From the NCBI RefSeq assembly GCF_041355105.1, contig NZ_JBFUPK010000001.1, positions 868,001-932,000 of the forward strand: DNA of 64,000 nucleotides, given 5' to 3'. Of the stretch, positions 16,295 to 25,183 are shown one piece after another; the first letter of the stretch is position 1, and the number at the start of each line of letters is the position of its first letter. The position numbers and the translations under genes are program-made. A model generated the notes under the pieces. It was not told where the DNA came from and did not search any database. It saw only the letters and a list, made by a program, of their open reading frames with translations. The DNA is from Terriglobus sp. RCC_193 (GTDB taxonomy: Bacteria > Acidobacteriota > Terriglobia > Terriglobales > Acidobacteriaceae).

Positions 16295-18511
16295 ATGGCT
16301 TCAACAGATAGCTGGATTCCAGCGCCGCTTCCGTATAACGAAGACGAGCGCCTCCGCGTTCTCAAAAGTTATTGCGTTCTGGATAGCAAGCCGGAACCGG
16401 GCTTCGACCATCTGACGCAGCTTGCAGCGGAACTCTTCCGTGTGCCGATCGTATTGATTTCGCTCATCGATGAACATCGGCAGTTTTTCAAATCTGCCAT
16501 CGGAATCACCTTTCGCGAAAGCCCTCGTGATACTTCATTTTGCGCCTATTCGATTTTGGGGAATGAACCGCTGGTAGTCCTGGACGCGCAAAACAATGAA
16601 TGCTTCCGGACCAATCCGTTTGTAACAGACGAGCCGCATATTCGGTTTTATGCAGGAGCACCTCTCATGGGGCGCGACGGTATGATGCTGGGTGGTTTTT
16701 CCATCATCGACAGGAAGCCACGCAGCGAGTTTTCAGAGCGTGAACGTGAATGTCTGAAGCAATTTGCAGCGCTGACGGTGCTTACCATGGAGCATCGTCT
16801 CTATCCGGAACGCCTGTCCCGCATTAACGATGAGATCGTTCGGGCGAACGAACGCTTCAAACTCGCTACGCAGGCCACCACGGAGGGCATCTGGGATTGG
16901 GATTGCGTTCGCGATTCCTTGTATCTGTCAGGCCGCGTCCGATCCATCGTGGGAGAAGAGGCTGTGGATGCTCACGTGAGCATTGAAGACTGGATGAGAA
17001 GGATTCATCCAGCAGACAGGCCTCGTGTCAACACACTTGCCGATATGCGCGCCACCAGTGAACTTTCGTTCTACAACGAATACCGCGTTAGCCATGAGGA
17101 CGGGCGCTGGCGGTGGATTGCAAATCGAGGAGTTGCAGTCAGAAACAGCGCGGGGGAACCCGTGCGTCTGGTCGGCGCCATGGTGGATATCACAGAACGT
17201 AAGACCGTGGATGTTCTTACGGGGTTATCGACCCGAACTTATCTGCTGGAACATCTGGAACGGCTGATGGATGCGGGCACGCACGTAGAAGACAATTTTG
17301 CGGTTTACGTGGTCAATCTGGATTCGTTCAAGTTGTTGAACAGCGGTCTGGGACGAGCTGCAGGAGACAGCGCGTTGCGAGAAGTCGGGCTGCGGCTTTC
17401 CAAGCTGGCATCGGTACATCCAGACAGCATCGCGGCTCGCCTCTCGGCAGATGAATTTGCCATTGTGCTGGGTGGAAAACAAGACGAACAGGAGGCGCTT
17501 CGCGTTGCAGAAGAACTCAGCATGTTGCTGGGAAGTTCTATCGCTCTGGACGACAAACGAATCTCACTCTCCGTAAGCATTGGGCTTGCGACGTGCGCTC
17601 ATCCCTGCGAAAGTGCGGCTGATCTGTTGCAATGTGCTGAGATTGCGCTTGGCGAGGCAAAACTGCAGGGAGGCGGAACATGGTTCCTGTTTGCCGAAAC
17701 CATGCGTCACGGAATGCTTCGTCAGATTGAGCTTTCTTCGGCACTCCAAAAGGCTATTTCCAACGAAGAGCTGGAGGTCTATTACCAGCCCAAATTACAC
17801 TTGCCGTCGCGTAAGGTCATTGGATTTGAAGCGCTCGTGCGATGGCATCATCCCAGGTTCGGCATGATCTCGGCGGAAGAGTTCATCGGCATTGCCGAAC
17901 AGTTCGATCTGATTGTGGAACTGGGGACGCTGGTGCTGACACGCGCCATTGAACAATTGGCGCAATGGCGTGAGCATGGCCTGGTGGACGATGACGTCTC
18001 CATGGCGGTGAATCTTTCGGCATTACAACTGGAGGATCGGCGGCTTGGCAGAATGTTGCGAGACCTTACCGAGAAGTATCGTGTTCCGCCCCGGTGCATT
18101 TCGCTGGAAGTTACAGAAGGCATCCTGATTGGCGATACAGAACGTGCCAACGCTCTGCTGGAAGAGCTCAAGAATACCGGCGTCTTGCTGGATCTTGATG
18201 ACTTCGGAACAGGCTATTCCTCGCTCAGTTATCTGCAACGCTTTCCGTTTGATGGCCTGAAGGTAGATCGTTCCTTCGTGATGAATATGCTGGAGAGCCG
18301 CGAAAAGGCCGCGTTAGTGCGCTCGATCATTGCGCTGGCACATGCGCTGCATCTCAATGTGATTGCAGAGGGAATTGAGACCGCGGAACAGCTCGAACTG
18401 CTTCGTGAAATGGGTTGCGAATACGGCCAGGGGTATTTATTTTCAAAGCCGCTGCCTGCGTCCGGCATGCAGACCTTTCTCTCAACGGCCGTGGCATCGC
18501 AGCTTCACTAA
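16295..18511 (+). CDS. GAF-PAS-GGDEF-EAL signalling protein (likely c-di-GMP phosphodiesterase)
   Basis: 738 residues, soluble. A GAF domain covers about residues 20-165 (VPIVLISLIDEHRQFFKS, RFYAGAPLMGRDG), a PAS/PAC pair about 180-305, a GGDEF domain about 305-465, and an EAL domain about 475-730. The GGDEF signature is replaced by SADEF near residue 385, so cyclase activity is unlikely, though the domain could still bind GTP. The EAL domain keeps FEALVRW near 510, the DDFGTGYSS loop, and the Lys/Asp in LKVDRSFV, so hydrolysis of cyclic di-GMP is expected. A GGGAGG site lies 9 nt before the ATG. No partner gene nearby. Confidence 0.93.
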   Translation: MASTDSWIPAPLPYNEDERLRVLKSYCVLDSKPEPGFDHLTQLAAELFRVPIVLISLIDEHRQFFKSAIGITFRESPRDTSFCAYSILGNEPLVVLDAQNNECFRTNPFVTDEPHIRFYAGAPLMGRDGMMLGGFSIIDRKPRSEFSERERECLKQFAALTVLTMEHRLYPERLSRINDEIVRANERFKLATQATTEGIWDWDCVRDSLYLSGRVRSIVGEEAVDAHVSIEDWMRRIHPADRPRVNTLADMRATSELSFYNEYRVSHEDGRWRWIANRGVAVRNSAGEPVRLVGAMVDITERKTVDVLTGLSTRTYLLEHLERLMDAGTHVEDNFAVYVVNLDSFKLLNSGLGRAAGDSALREVGLRLSKLASVHPDSIAARLSADEFAIVLGGKQDEQEALRVAEELSMLLGSSIALDDKRISLSVSIGLATCAHPCESAADLLQCAEIALGEAKLQGGGTWFLFAETMRHGMLRQIELSSALQKAISNEELEVYYQPKLHLPSRKVIGFEALVRWHHPRFGMISAEEFIGIAEQFDLIVELGTLVLTRAIEQLAQWREHGLVDDDVSMAVNLSALQLEDRRLGRMLRDLTEKYRVPPRCISLEVTEGILIGDTERANALLEELKNTGVLLDLDDFGTGYSSLSYLQRFPFDGLKVDRSFVMNMLESREKAALVRSIIALAHALHLNVIAEGIETAEQLELLREMGCEYGQGYLFSKPLPASGMQTFLSTAVASQLH

Positions 18512-18534
18512 TCCGTTTTTTGTAGTCTCGCCAC

Positions 18535-19278
18535 TTAGTTGTCCGATGGTTTCTCGATGTGATCCACGACCAACACCGGCATTGGCCCTTTCTGCGCTTC
18601 AAGCCGTAGTCCAAGCTGCTCTCGGATAGCAGTGAAGAGTGACGGCAGGTTCGTGTCGGAGTTCTGATCGGGGCTCCAGTTCAGAACGAAATCGTAGTTT
18701 CCTTTCAGGTCTGTCTGATCGATCACATACCGACCCAGCTGGTTAGCAAGGTTGGTCGACAGCTCCTGCATCGGCACGCCATCGCCTTTCATATTGACGC
18801 TGGTTGCCGTCTTTCTTGTATTCATGCCATGTCTCAGTGAATCGGTGTGGGACGTGATCTTTGGTTCACCCTTGTCACGGACCAGCACATACACAGGGGA
18901 GTCACGCGTCTCCCAATGCGCTTTCAAATGAAACCGATCTGCAAGGAGCGACTGTAGCAGAATCTTGAATTGGGCCTGCGTGATGATGTCAGGTGAGTCG
19001 ATTTTTGCGCGAATGTCGAAAGCATCTTCGTCGTCCCAACTTGGCGCGCCAGCAAGCTGGAACGGTAACAGGCCGTAGGCATTACGAAGCAGCGTGCGAG
19101 CCGTTGCATTCACTGCGATGAATTGACCCGGGCGCGAGAGATCCATCTGAGTGTTTCGCTCCCCCGTATGGTTCGGATGGATGACGACGACATCAAAGGA
19201 TTCTGGTGTTTGTTGTGGTGTCGTCAGCAGTACGGCAAAGGCGATAACTGGGGCACGAAGGTGCACAAGGACGTTCAT
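18535..19278 (-). CDS. TIGR03435 family exported protein
   Basis: A 247-residue protein with a hydrophobic N-terminus (LRAPVIAFAVLLTTPQQ) and the order of motifs I associate with TIGR03435: SFDVVVIHPNH, a GQFIAVNATARTLLRNAYGL block near residues 47-66, LLQSLLADRFHLKAHWETR, YVLVRDKGEPK, and VIDQTDLKGNYDFVLNWSPD with a C-terminal QLGLRLEAQKGPMPVLVVDHIEKP. The family is expanded in Acidobacteria and often linked to BlaR1-like or soil-associated loci. Its function is unknown. It is a useful lineage marker. Confidence 0.9.
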   Translation of the reverse strand: MNVLVHLRAPVIAFAVLLTTPQQTPESFDVVVIHPNHTGERNTQMDLSRPGQFIAVNATARTLLRNAYGLLPFQLAGAPSWDDEDAFDIRAKIDSPDIITQAQFKILLQSLLADRFHLKAHWETRDSPVYVLVRDKGEPKITSHTDSLRHGMNTRKTATSVNMKGDGVPMQELSTNLANQLGRYVIDQTDLKGNYDFVLNWSPDQNSDTNLPSLFTAIREQLGLRLEAQKGPMPVLVVDHIEKPSDN

Positions 19279-19358
19279 ATGAAATCAATACGCACCGCCA
19301 TGCCATAGCGACGGCAATTTTCAAGCGACTTGACCCGGTTCCAGAGTGGAGATGCGAA

Positions 19359-20060
19359 TTAGACGCTGTGCAGATGCTGTTCCAGACGTCCCGTTATGAT
19401 CTCGCGGATTCTTGCGGCGATGGCATCGATGCCATCATCCCCTGTGCCGGGACCGATCAGTGCAACCCGCTGCGGTTCGCGCGCTGCAATGCCTGCATAC
19501 GCGGCGTGAATGCGGCGGTAGAACGCCTCACCCTCGGCTTCAAAACGGTTTTCATCCGTGCCGGTCTGCTGGATGTTCCGCTGATTGCGGCGATGCGCAC
19601 GTTCCAGTGCCTTCTCCGCATCTGGAAGTAGAAGGATGGTCAGATCCGGCTGCAGATCGTCGCAAATAGCGCGATGCACGGCAAGCACACGATCGGAGCC
19701 AAGCCCGCGCCCTGCGCCCTGATATGCCTCGCTGGAATCGGTATAACGATCGCAAAGAATGACGCGACCTTCACGCAGCGCAGGTTGAATGATTTCGTGG
19801 ATCGACTGCGCGCGGTCTGCGAACATCAGCGCGAGTTCTGTAAGAGGTGATACCGGATCCTGCGCGCGCGAATCGAGCAGGATGGCGCGAATCTTTTCTC
19901 CCAGCGGCGTGCCACCCGGCTGACGTAGCAGAACAGGTTCGATATCCCGGCTGCGCAGCCACTCTACGGTGCGACGAATCTGCGTGGTCTTGCCGGAACC
20001 ATCCGGACCTTCAAACGTGATGAAAAAGCCGCGCCGCTGCTGCGAAAGGGAATCGCTCAC
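19359..20060 (-). CDS. tmk: Thymidylate kinase
   Basis: A 233-residue P-loop kinase phosphorylating dTMP to dTDP for DNA synthesis. P-loop FEGPDGSGKTT lies near residues 16-26, the DRYTDSSEAYQGAGRGL substrate/LID-type motif near 105-121, and the RQPGGTPLGEKIRAILLD segment near 43-60. Length is slightly above the usual 205-215 because of short termini. Its start overlaps the upstream lipoprotein gene by 4 bp (ATGA), so translation is coupled. It is probably the last gene of the run that includes lpxD. Confidence 0.95.
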   Translation of the reverse strand: MSDSLSQQRRGFFITFEGPDGSGKTTQIRRTVEWLRSRDIEPVLLRQPGGTPLGEKIRAILLDSRAQDPVSPLTELALMFADRAQSIHEIIQPALREGRVILCDRYTDSSEAYQGAGRGLGSDRVLAVHRAICDDLQPDLTILLLPDAEKALERAHRRNQRNIQQTGTDENRFEAEGEAFYRRIHAAYAGIAAREPQRVALIGPGTGDDGIDAIAARIREIITGRLEQHLHSV

Positions 20061-20404
20061 GGCTTCAGGCTCGGCTGGAAGTTGACCTGCGACTGCGAAG
20101 GGAAGTCAATGACCAATGTCCCCTCCTGTCCTTCATTCAGATGTGGCCCCTTCAGCGTGTGATCCTGACGTGAGGCATCCGTCCACGTCAGCTTCAGGTC
20201 GCCCGTGCCGAGGAGTTTGAAGCGGTAATGGAAGCTGCCGCCATCGGCAATGCGCTGTGTTCCAAAGGTGGCGCCAGGATACTCCACCTGAACCACGTTG
20301 ATGTCCGCGCCCGAGTGATTGTTGATGGTGGTCTGAATGTAATGTGAATGGCAGCCGGTAAGAAAGACGGCGCTGACGAACGAGGCTGCAGCGATACGGC
20401 GCAT
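20057..20404 (-). CDS. Small predicted lipoprotein
   Basis: A 115-residue protein with a signal peptide and lipobox-like end (ASFVSAVFLTGCHSH, Cys18 as the lipid site). The mature part looks like a single beta-sandwich (TTINNHSGADINVVQVEYPG, then SFHYRFKLLGTGDLKLTW). I cannot name the family. It is translationally coupled to tmk through a 4-bp overlap and follows the response-regulator gene after 32 bp, suggesting one transcript. Likely an outer- or inner-membrane-anchored periplasmic protein. Confidence 0.8.
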   Translation of the reverse strand: MRRIAAASFVSAVFLTGCHSHYIQTTINNHSGADINVVQVEYPGATFGTQRIADGGSFHYRFKLLGTGDLKLTWTDASRQDHTLKGPHLNEGQEGTLVIDFPSQSQVNFQPSLKP

Positions 20405-20436
20405 ACGTTGAGGTTAGCAGGTTGATGAGGCAAGCG

Positions 20437-21309
20437 TTACGCAATGAAGACAGGCGTACCGCTATTGCGTTCCAGGATGCGCGCACTCAGCACCACGCCA
20501 CTGCTACCGTCGTGCAGCATGATGGGGAATGCCAGTACGGACCACGTCGCCGCCACTTCCTCTGGGCGAGGTGCTGCCAGCAGCCCGCGGCGTGTGCGGT
20601 CGATGTACGTTTCGCGCGTGGTGGAGACGGCGTGCAATACATCGCGCCAGTCGCGCAGGCTATCGCTCATCTCTGCAAACATGTTGCGTCCCGGAAACCA
20701 CTCGCGAGGCTTCTCGAGATAGGCCGCAGCACTTTCATTGACGTAGTGCCAGGTGCCTTCAGGATCGAGAATCTGCACCAGCACATCGACGCCAATCGCC
20801 ATGGCAATGCGGCTGTAATAAAACTCTCGCGCATTGACCACCACAGGAGCGCCACGGCGTTTTGCCTCCAGACCTCGTAAAGCAGAAAGCAGATCCTCAG
20901 CAGAACTGTGCCCCTTCAACAGATGCATATCCTCCACACCACCGAAACGACGCTCCAGTGTGGCGGAAAGGATGATGATGGGCACTTCGGGCCGACGCTG
21001 GCGTAGCTTCGCGGCTACAGCCGTGCCAAATTTTCCATGTCCCAGGTGGTAGTCCAGAACAGCGATGTCTGTTTGCTCAAGATAGGCGTTCGCCTCCTCG
21101 ATCGTGCCCGCGGAGAGCACCTCGTAACCATTCTGGCGCAGGATCGCTGCGCGCAGGAGCAGATTTGCGGGATCGTCGTCGAGAAGTAAAACGCGGACAG
21201 GTGAACCGCTTTCTGCAGTAGATAGCGAGGCGGTTTCCGTTGTTCTTTGCTCGTCCATGCTCAACAGGTCTGATGCGAGGAGATATGGCACAGTCTCCCC
21301 GACGCACAT
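20437..21309 (-). CDS. Response regulator receiver protein with PAS-like domain
   Basis: Up to 290 residues. A receiver domain covers about residues 38-145 with the acidic pocket (LLLDDD), the phospho-acceptor Asp in AVLDYHLGHG, the Ser of IILSA and the Lys in LLKGHS, so it looks able to be phosphorylated. A PAS-like domain follows (about 170-285: VDVLVQILDPEGTWHYVNES). There is no DNA-binding or enzymatic output domain. The start is uncertain: ATG 21309 is 1 bp past the lpxD stop, and ATG 21258 gives MDEQRTTETAS. No histidine kinase is adjacent; the kinase must lie elsewhere. Confidence 0.85.
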   Translation of the reverse strand: MCVGETVPYLLASDLLSMDEQRTTETASLSTAESGSPVRVLLLDDDPANLLLRAAILRQNGYEVLSAGTIEEANAYLEQTDIAVLDYHLGHGKFGTAVAAKLRQRRPEVPIIILSATLERRFGGVEDMHLLKGHSSAEDLLSALRGLEAKRRGAPVVVNAREFYYSRIAMAIGVDVLVQILDPEGTWHYVNESAAAYLEKPREWFPGRNMFAEMSDSLRDWRDVLHAVSTTRETYIDRTRRGLLAAPRPEEVAATWSVLAFPIMLHDGSSGVVLSARILERNSGTPVFIA

Positions 21310-22332
21310 TTACACCGAACGGTCCTTGCGCAAAGTGCGCAGTTCACGCACCATCTCCGGCAGGCGGGCAAAAGCTGCCACCGAACGCAGCCAGAGCTTG
21401 TTGTCCATGGCGGGATAGCCGCTCACCACGCTGTTTGCCGCCACGTCGCTGGGGATGCCGCTTTGTGCCGTCGCAACGGCGCCATCGCCCACCTTGCAAT
21501 GCCCGGCAACACCGACCTGCCCGGCCAGAATGACGCGGCTGCCCACCTCTGTAGACCCCGCAAGGCCCACCTGTGCGCATAGCAACGTGTCCTGCCCGAC
21601 AGTGGAACCGTGACCCACCTGCACCAGGTTGTCGATCTTGCTACCGTCGCCAATACGTGTTTCACCGATGCTTGCCCTGTCGATACATGCATTTGCCTGC
21701 ACTTCAACGCGATCACCAAGAACAGCAGCACCGGACTGCACGATCTTGGTCCAGCCACCGGCAGTTTCGCGAGCATAGCCGAAGCCATCCGCGCCAATGA
21801 CCGCCCCATTCTGCAGGACTACGTCATCACCCAGGCGGCAGAACTCGCGGACTACGGCGTGGGCGTGTGCGAAGAAACGGCTACCGATTACGGCTCCAGC
21901 ATAGATGACACTGTGAGGAAGGAGAACAGCATCTTCTCCAATCACCACATCCGACCCGATTACCACATATGCGCCAATGTGGGCGTTGGAACCGATCTTT
22001 GCCGAGGGGTCAACGACCGCCGTGGGATGGATACCCGATGCATACTTTGGCGGGTGATAGAAGAACGTAATGGCCTGGGCGAAAGCCCGATAGCAGTTCT
22101 GGATGCGAAGCGTCGCAGTACCATCCAGAGCAGGAAAATCCGGCTCCACCAGAATGGCAGCGGCCCTGGTGGTCTTTGCCTGCGCGGTGTACTTCGGATT
22201 GGCGATGAAGGTAATCTCTGAGGCGCTGGCGTGCTCAATCCCGGCAACCCCGGTGATCTCCACATCGCCGTTGCCGCCTACCAGTTCGGCACCCAACCGT
22301 TGCGCAATTTCCGCTAACTTCATGCCGTCCAT
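21310..22332 (-). CDS. lpxD: UDP-3-O-acylglucosamine N-acyltransferase
   Basis: A 340-residue left-handed beta-helix acyltransferase that adds the amide-linked hydroxyacyl chain in lipid A synthesis, so the organism makes an LPS-type outer membrane. The N-terminal uridine-binding domain (MKLAEIAQRLGAELVGGNG) is followed by hexapeptide repeats through about residue 310. They include the catalytic His region VQVGHGSTVGQDTLL and the GADGFGYARETAGGW loop. Length matches E. coli LpxD (341). It lies 8 bp downstream of the DUF6982-like gene and 1 bp upstream of the response regulator. Other lpx genes are not in the window. Confidence 0.97.
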   Translation of the reverse strand: MDGMKLAEIAQRLGAELVGGNGDVEITGVAGIEHASASEITFIANPKYTAQAKTTRAAAILVEPDFPALDGTATLRIQNCYRAFAQAITFFYHPPKYASGIHPTAVVDPSAKIGSNAHIGAYVVIGSDVVIGEDAVLLPHSVIYAGAVIGSRFFAHAHAVVREFCRLGDDVVLQNGAVIGADGFGYARETAGGWTKIVQSGAAVLGDRVEVQANACIDRASIGETRIGDGSKIDNLVQVGHGSTVGQDTLLCAQVGLAGSTEVGSRVILAGQVGVAGHCKVGDGAVATAQSGIPSDVAANSVVSGYPAMDNKLWLRSVAAFARLPEMVRELRTLRKDRSV

Positions 22333-22340
22333 GGTACTCG

Positions 22341-22883
22341 CTAGTGGGTGCGCGAGTCAGGCGGTAGAGGCATGCTGAACAGGTCAGGCTGTTGCGTTTC
22401 CTCCGCTGGAATCGGGGTGGAGGCCTTTCGTTTTGATGGACTCGTGACTACCGCCAGTACCTCCATCTGCTCGATGGCCGCGCGGGGAATGTAAAGCCTC
22501 TGCGTATTGCCGCGGATGTCAGGAGGGACCAATTGAACTCCCATATCCTCCACCCAGCCGTCGGCCAGGGTCAGGTCCAGCGGGGCCAGACCTTCGATCC
22601 GGTCGCCGTCGCGCAGAGTCAACCGCAGCCACAAACCTTCGGTGCGGGGCCGCGCCAGAAATGTCTTCCGCAGCAGTCTTTCCGGGGTGGACGTGTCGTT
22701 CGTATTAAAGTCGCGTACGAACGCGGCATACTTCACCTCGGACAACGGAACTTGCTGCACCCTGCCGCTGAGGTCCAGCAAGTCAAGGCAATCAGCATGG
22801 ATGAAGCCGCTGGGGGGAAGATAGCCCCACAGCAATCCGGGGGAGAAGCGGCGAAGAACGACCTTTTTCTGCGATCCCGGCAT
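22341..22883 (-). CDS. DUF6982-like protein
   Basis: A 180-residue soluble protein with a two-part core: KKVVLRRFSPGLLWGYLPP, then DLSGRVQQVPLSEVKYAAFV followed by RDFNTNDTSTPERLLRKTF, and later RLTLRDGDRIEGLAPLDL. This resembles the DUF6982 family as I recall it from Acidobacteria. Function unknown. It begins the minus-strand cluster with lpxD (8-bp gap). Charged, no signal peptide. Confidence 0.65.
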   Translation of the reverse strand: MPGSQKKVVLRRFSPGLLWGYLPPSGFIHADCLDLLDLSGRVQQVPLSEVKYAAFVRDFNTNDTSTPERLLRKTFLARPRTEGLWLRLTLRDGDRIEGLAPLDLTLADGWVEDMGVQLVPPDIRGNTQRLYIPRAAIEQMEVLAVVTSPSKRKASTPIPAEETQQPDLFSMPLPPDSRTH

Positions 22884-23115
22884 TGCTCTCCCATTCGGAC
22901 TTGAACCGTTGATTGTGGCCGGTCGAAGCTATTGTGGCGTCATACCGCACTCTCCGCAACAAAATGTGTGCACAGGGGTATTCAGGGTGCCAGCAGCATG
23001 CTACACTCAGATTTTGTGCTGAGCTTTTCAGCGCCGCCTAACATGCTGAATTGGCGCTGTTTACCGGCAACGCGCACGGCAGTTTGAACCGGCGCTTTGG
23101 AGACTGGAACGGTAC

Positions 23116-25167
23116 ATGGCTGATTATATCTATCTGCTGGAAAACCGCCTTTCGCACGCGCAGCAGAAGGCCGTCGGTGCACTCCGCACCATTGCTCGCG
23201 AGAGCGATGCCACTATTTTCCTCACAGGCGGCGCAGTCCGCGACCTGACTGCGGGGGCTTCCGTCCGGGATATCGACCTGACCATTCAGGGCGACTTGTC
23301 TCGCATACGAAAAGGCTTAGGGGCTGCTGGATTTGAGATTGTGGGCGAAAATGCCTCCGCTCACCAGCTTTTCCTGACCTATTCCGGTGGTGTCCGGCTG
23401 GAACTTAGCTCGGCCGTTACCGTTTCGTGGCCGAAGCCGGGCAAGCCGAAATACGAGCCGGGCAGCCTCATCGACGACCTTCGCGGCCGCGACTTTACCG
23501 CGAATGCGATGGCCATCTCGCTGAACGAAGGTTCCTACGGCCTGTTGATGGACCCGCTGAACGGCGTTGCGGACATTGAAAACCGGGAACTGCGCCTCGT
23601 CAGCAACTATGGGTTTATTGAGGAGCCTTCGCGGCTGATGCGTGCCGTTCGGTTGATGTCGCGACTGGGCTGGCAGTTGGAAGAGAAGACCCGTCAGCGT
23701 TATGAGACTGCAAAAGAAGAAGGTTACATCTCCGCTCTGAGCGCCTGGAACAAGGGATACGAGCTGGAGGAGATCTTCCACGAAGAAGACCCGGTGCGCG
23801 TACTGCGCGCTCTGGAAGCAGAAGGCTGGATGCAGCACCTGTTCCCGGCACTGCAGTCGGCGAAGGTAAACACGGCTTCGCTCTCGGACCTGTACACCCG
23901 CCAGGGCGAATTACAGATACAGGGCGTCCTCGGTCATATTGCCGCCATCGCATTTCCGTTGGTGACGGGCAAGATGTCCGCAGGCGACGTTTCCTCGTTA
24001 AAGAAACTGATCGCGCGGCAGGGGTTTGTCCGGGAGATTGAGTCTCTGGACGCCCGCGTGAAGGACTTTGCTGCAAAACTCACGGCAAAGGAAGCCGCCG
24101 CGCCGTCTGTTGCCTGGAAGTTACTGCACGCAACTGAACCAGATCTGGTTCTGGCCACGTACTTCAGCAGCAAGAGTGCTCCGGTACAGGCGCGCCTGAA
24201 GACCTTCCTCACAGAGTCTCCGAACGCACGGCAACGCATCCCATATCCGTTGCTTACGGAGATGCGGATTACTCCGGATCTTCCGGGTTATAACGAACTT
24301 CTGGATAAGCTGTTCTTCGAACTGATGGATGGGCGGCTTGCGACTCCGGAAGAGATGAAGGCCTTCCTGGAGCCGTATTCACCCCCGGCACCTCCGCCGC
24401 CGCCGAACCTGCGTCGTGCTCGTGCACGCAAGGAACCCAAAGGCCGCGGTAAGAAGAAAGCAGTCGAGGTCGATATCGAGGGCTCCGACCTGGAAGGCAT
24501 TCCTCTGACTGTTGCAGCGGAAGAGGAACTGGCTGGCCTGGAAACCGGCCTGACCGAAGAGGGCGATCTCACGGGGCCGAATCGTGGTCCTGAGCCAAGC
24601 AGGAAAGAGCCGATCGAGAAGGTGGCTCCGCTTCCGGCAAAGGGCGCTCCGAAAGATAAGAAGGTAGCCAAGGCCGTTGCGGAAAAGAAAGCTCCTGCCA
24701 AGGCAGTTCCGACGGCCAAGCCTGCGGCGAAACCTGCTGTAATTGTGAAGCCTTCTATCCCTGCGAAGAAGACGACACCAGCCAAAGCGGCTGCGCCTGT
24801 AAAGGCTGCTGCTCCGGCAAAGAAGGTGGCTGCAAAGCCGTCTGCCCCAACAAAGAAAGCGCCAGCCAAAGCTGTGACGAAGACCGTCGCGGCAAAACAA
24901 CCGGTCAAGAAAGTTGCTGCCAAGCCCATTAAGAAGGCAGCACCGGTCAAGAAGGCTTCCGCTAAGCCCGTCAAGAAGCCTGTGAAAGCAAAGCCAGCCA
25001 AAGCCGTCGCGAAGAAAGTCGTCGCGGTGAAGAAGGCCCCCGCCAAAGTAGTCAAAAAAGCGGCCCCGGCTAAACCGGCGAAGGCACCTGCGAAAAAGGC
25101 AGCTCCAGCAAAGAAGGTAGCTGCCAAACCGGCAAAGAAGGCTCCTGCCAAAAAGGCGCGCCGGTAA
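23116..25167 (+). CDS. tRNA nucleotidyltransferase/poly(A) polymerase-family protein with histone-H1-like tail
   Basis: 683 residues in three parts. Residues 1-150 form a class II nucleotidyltransferase head (LTGGAVRDL near 36-44, the DIDLTI carboxylates near 54, GRDFTANAMAI near 127). Residues 150-420 form the helical RNA-binding body (NRELRLVSNYGFIEEPSRLM). From about 420 a charged linker leads into a Lys/Ala/Pro-rich region (about 505-683) of PAKKA/AKKVA units like eukaryotic histone H1 or AlgP-type tails. The family adds CCA or poly(A) to RNA 3' ends. All tRNAs here already encode CCA, so repair is the likely role. The ATG has a GGAGACTGGAACGG upstream. Confidence 0.88.
   Translation: MADYIYLLENRLSHAQQKAVGALRTIARESDATIFLTGGAVRDLTAGASVRDIDLTIQGDLSRIRKGLGAAGFEIVGENASAHQLFLTYSGGVRLELSSAVTVSWPKPGKPKYEPGSLIDDLRGRDFTANAMAISLNEGSYGLLMDPLNGVADIENRELRLVSNYGFIEEPSRLMRAVRLMSRLGWQLEEKTRQRYETAKEEGYISALSAWNKGYELEEIFHEEDPVRVLRALEAEGWMQHLFPALQSAKVNTASLSDLYTRQGELQIQGVLGHIAAIAFPLVTGKMSAGDVSSLKKLIARQGFVREIESLDARVKDFAAKLTAKEAAAPSVAWKLLHATEPDLVLATYFSSKSAPVQARLKTFLTESPNARQRIPYPLLTEMRITPDLPGYNELLDKLFFELMDGRLATPEEMKAFLEPYSPPAPPPPPNLRRARARKEPKGRGKKKAVEVDIEGSDLEGIPLTVAAEEELAGLETGLTEEGDLTGPNRGPEPSRKEPIEKVAPLPAKGAPKDKKVAKAVAEKKAPAKAVPTAKPAAKPAVIVKPSIPAKKTTPAKAAAPVKAAAPAKKVAAKPSAPTKKAPAKAVTKTVAAKQPVKKVAAKPIKKAAPVKKASAKPVKKPVKAKPAKAVAKKVVAVKKAPAKVVKKAAPAKPAKAPAKKAAPAKKVAAKPAKKAPAKKARR
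24640..25164 (+). repeat. Low-complexity Lys/Ala/Pro codon repeat tract
   Basis: About 525 bp of imperfect AAG/GCN/CCN repeats inside the nucleotidyltransferase gene encode about 175 residues of PAKKA-like units. Codon choice at third positions varies (GCC/GCT/GCA/GCG), which argues for selection on the protein and not recent DNA slippage. The reverse strand is open over long stretches because of the biased composition, and these are not genes. Confidence 0.85.
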
Positions 25168-25183
25168 ACGAAAGAGAGACAAC

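Noticed and set aside
24640-25164. CRISPR-like repeat array
   Set aside because: The repeats are short in-frame codon repeats encoding PAKKA units, with no constant-length spacers.
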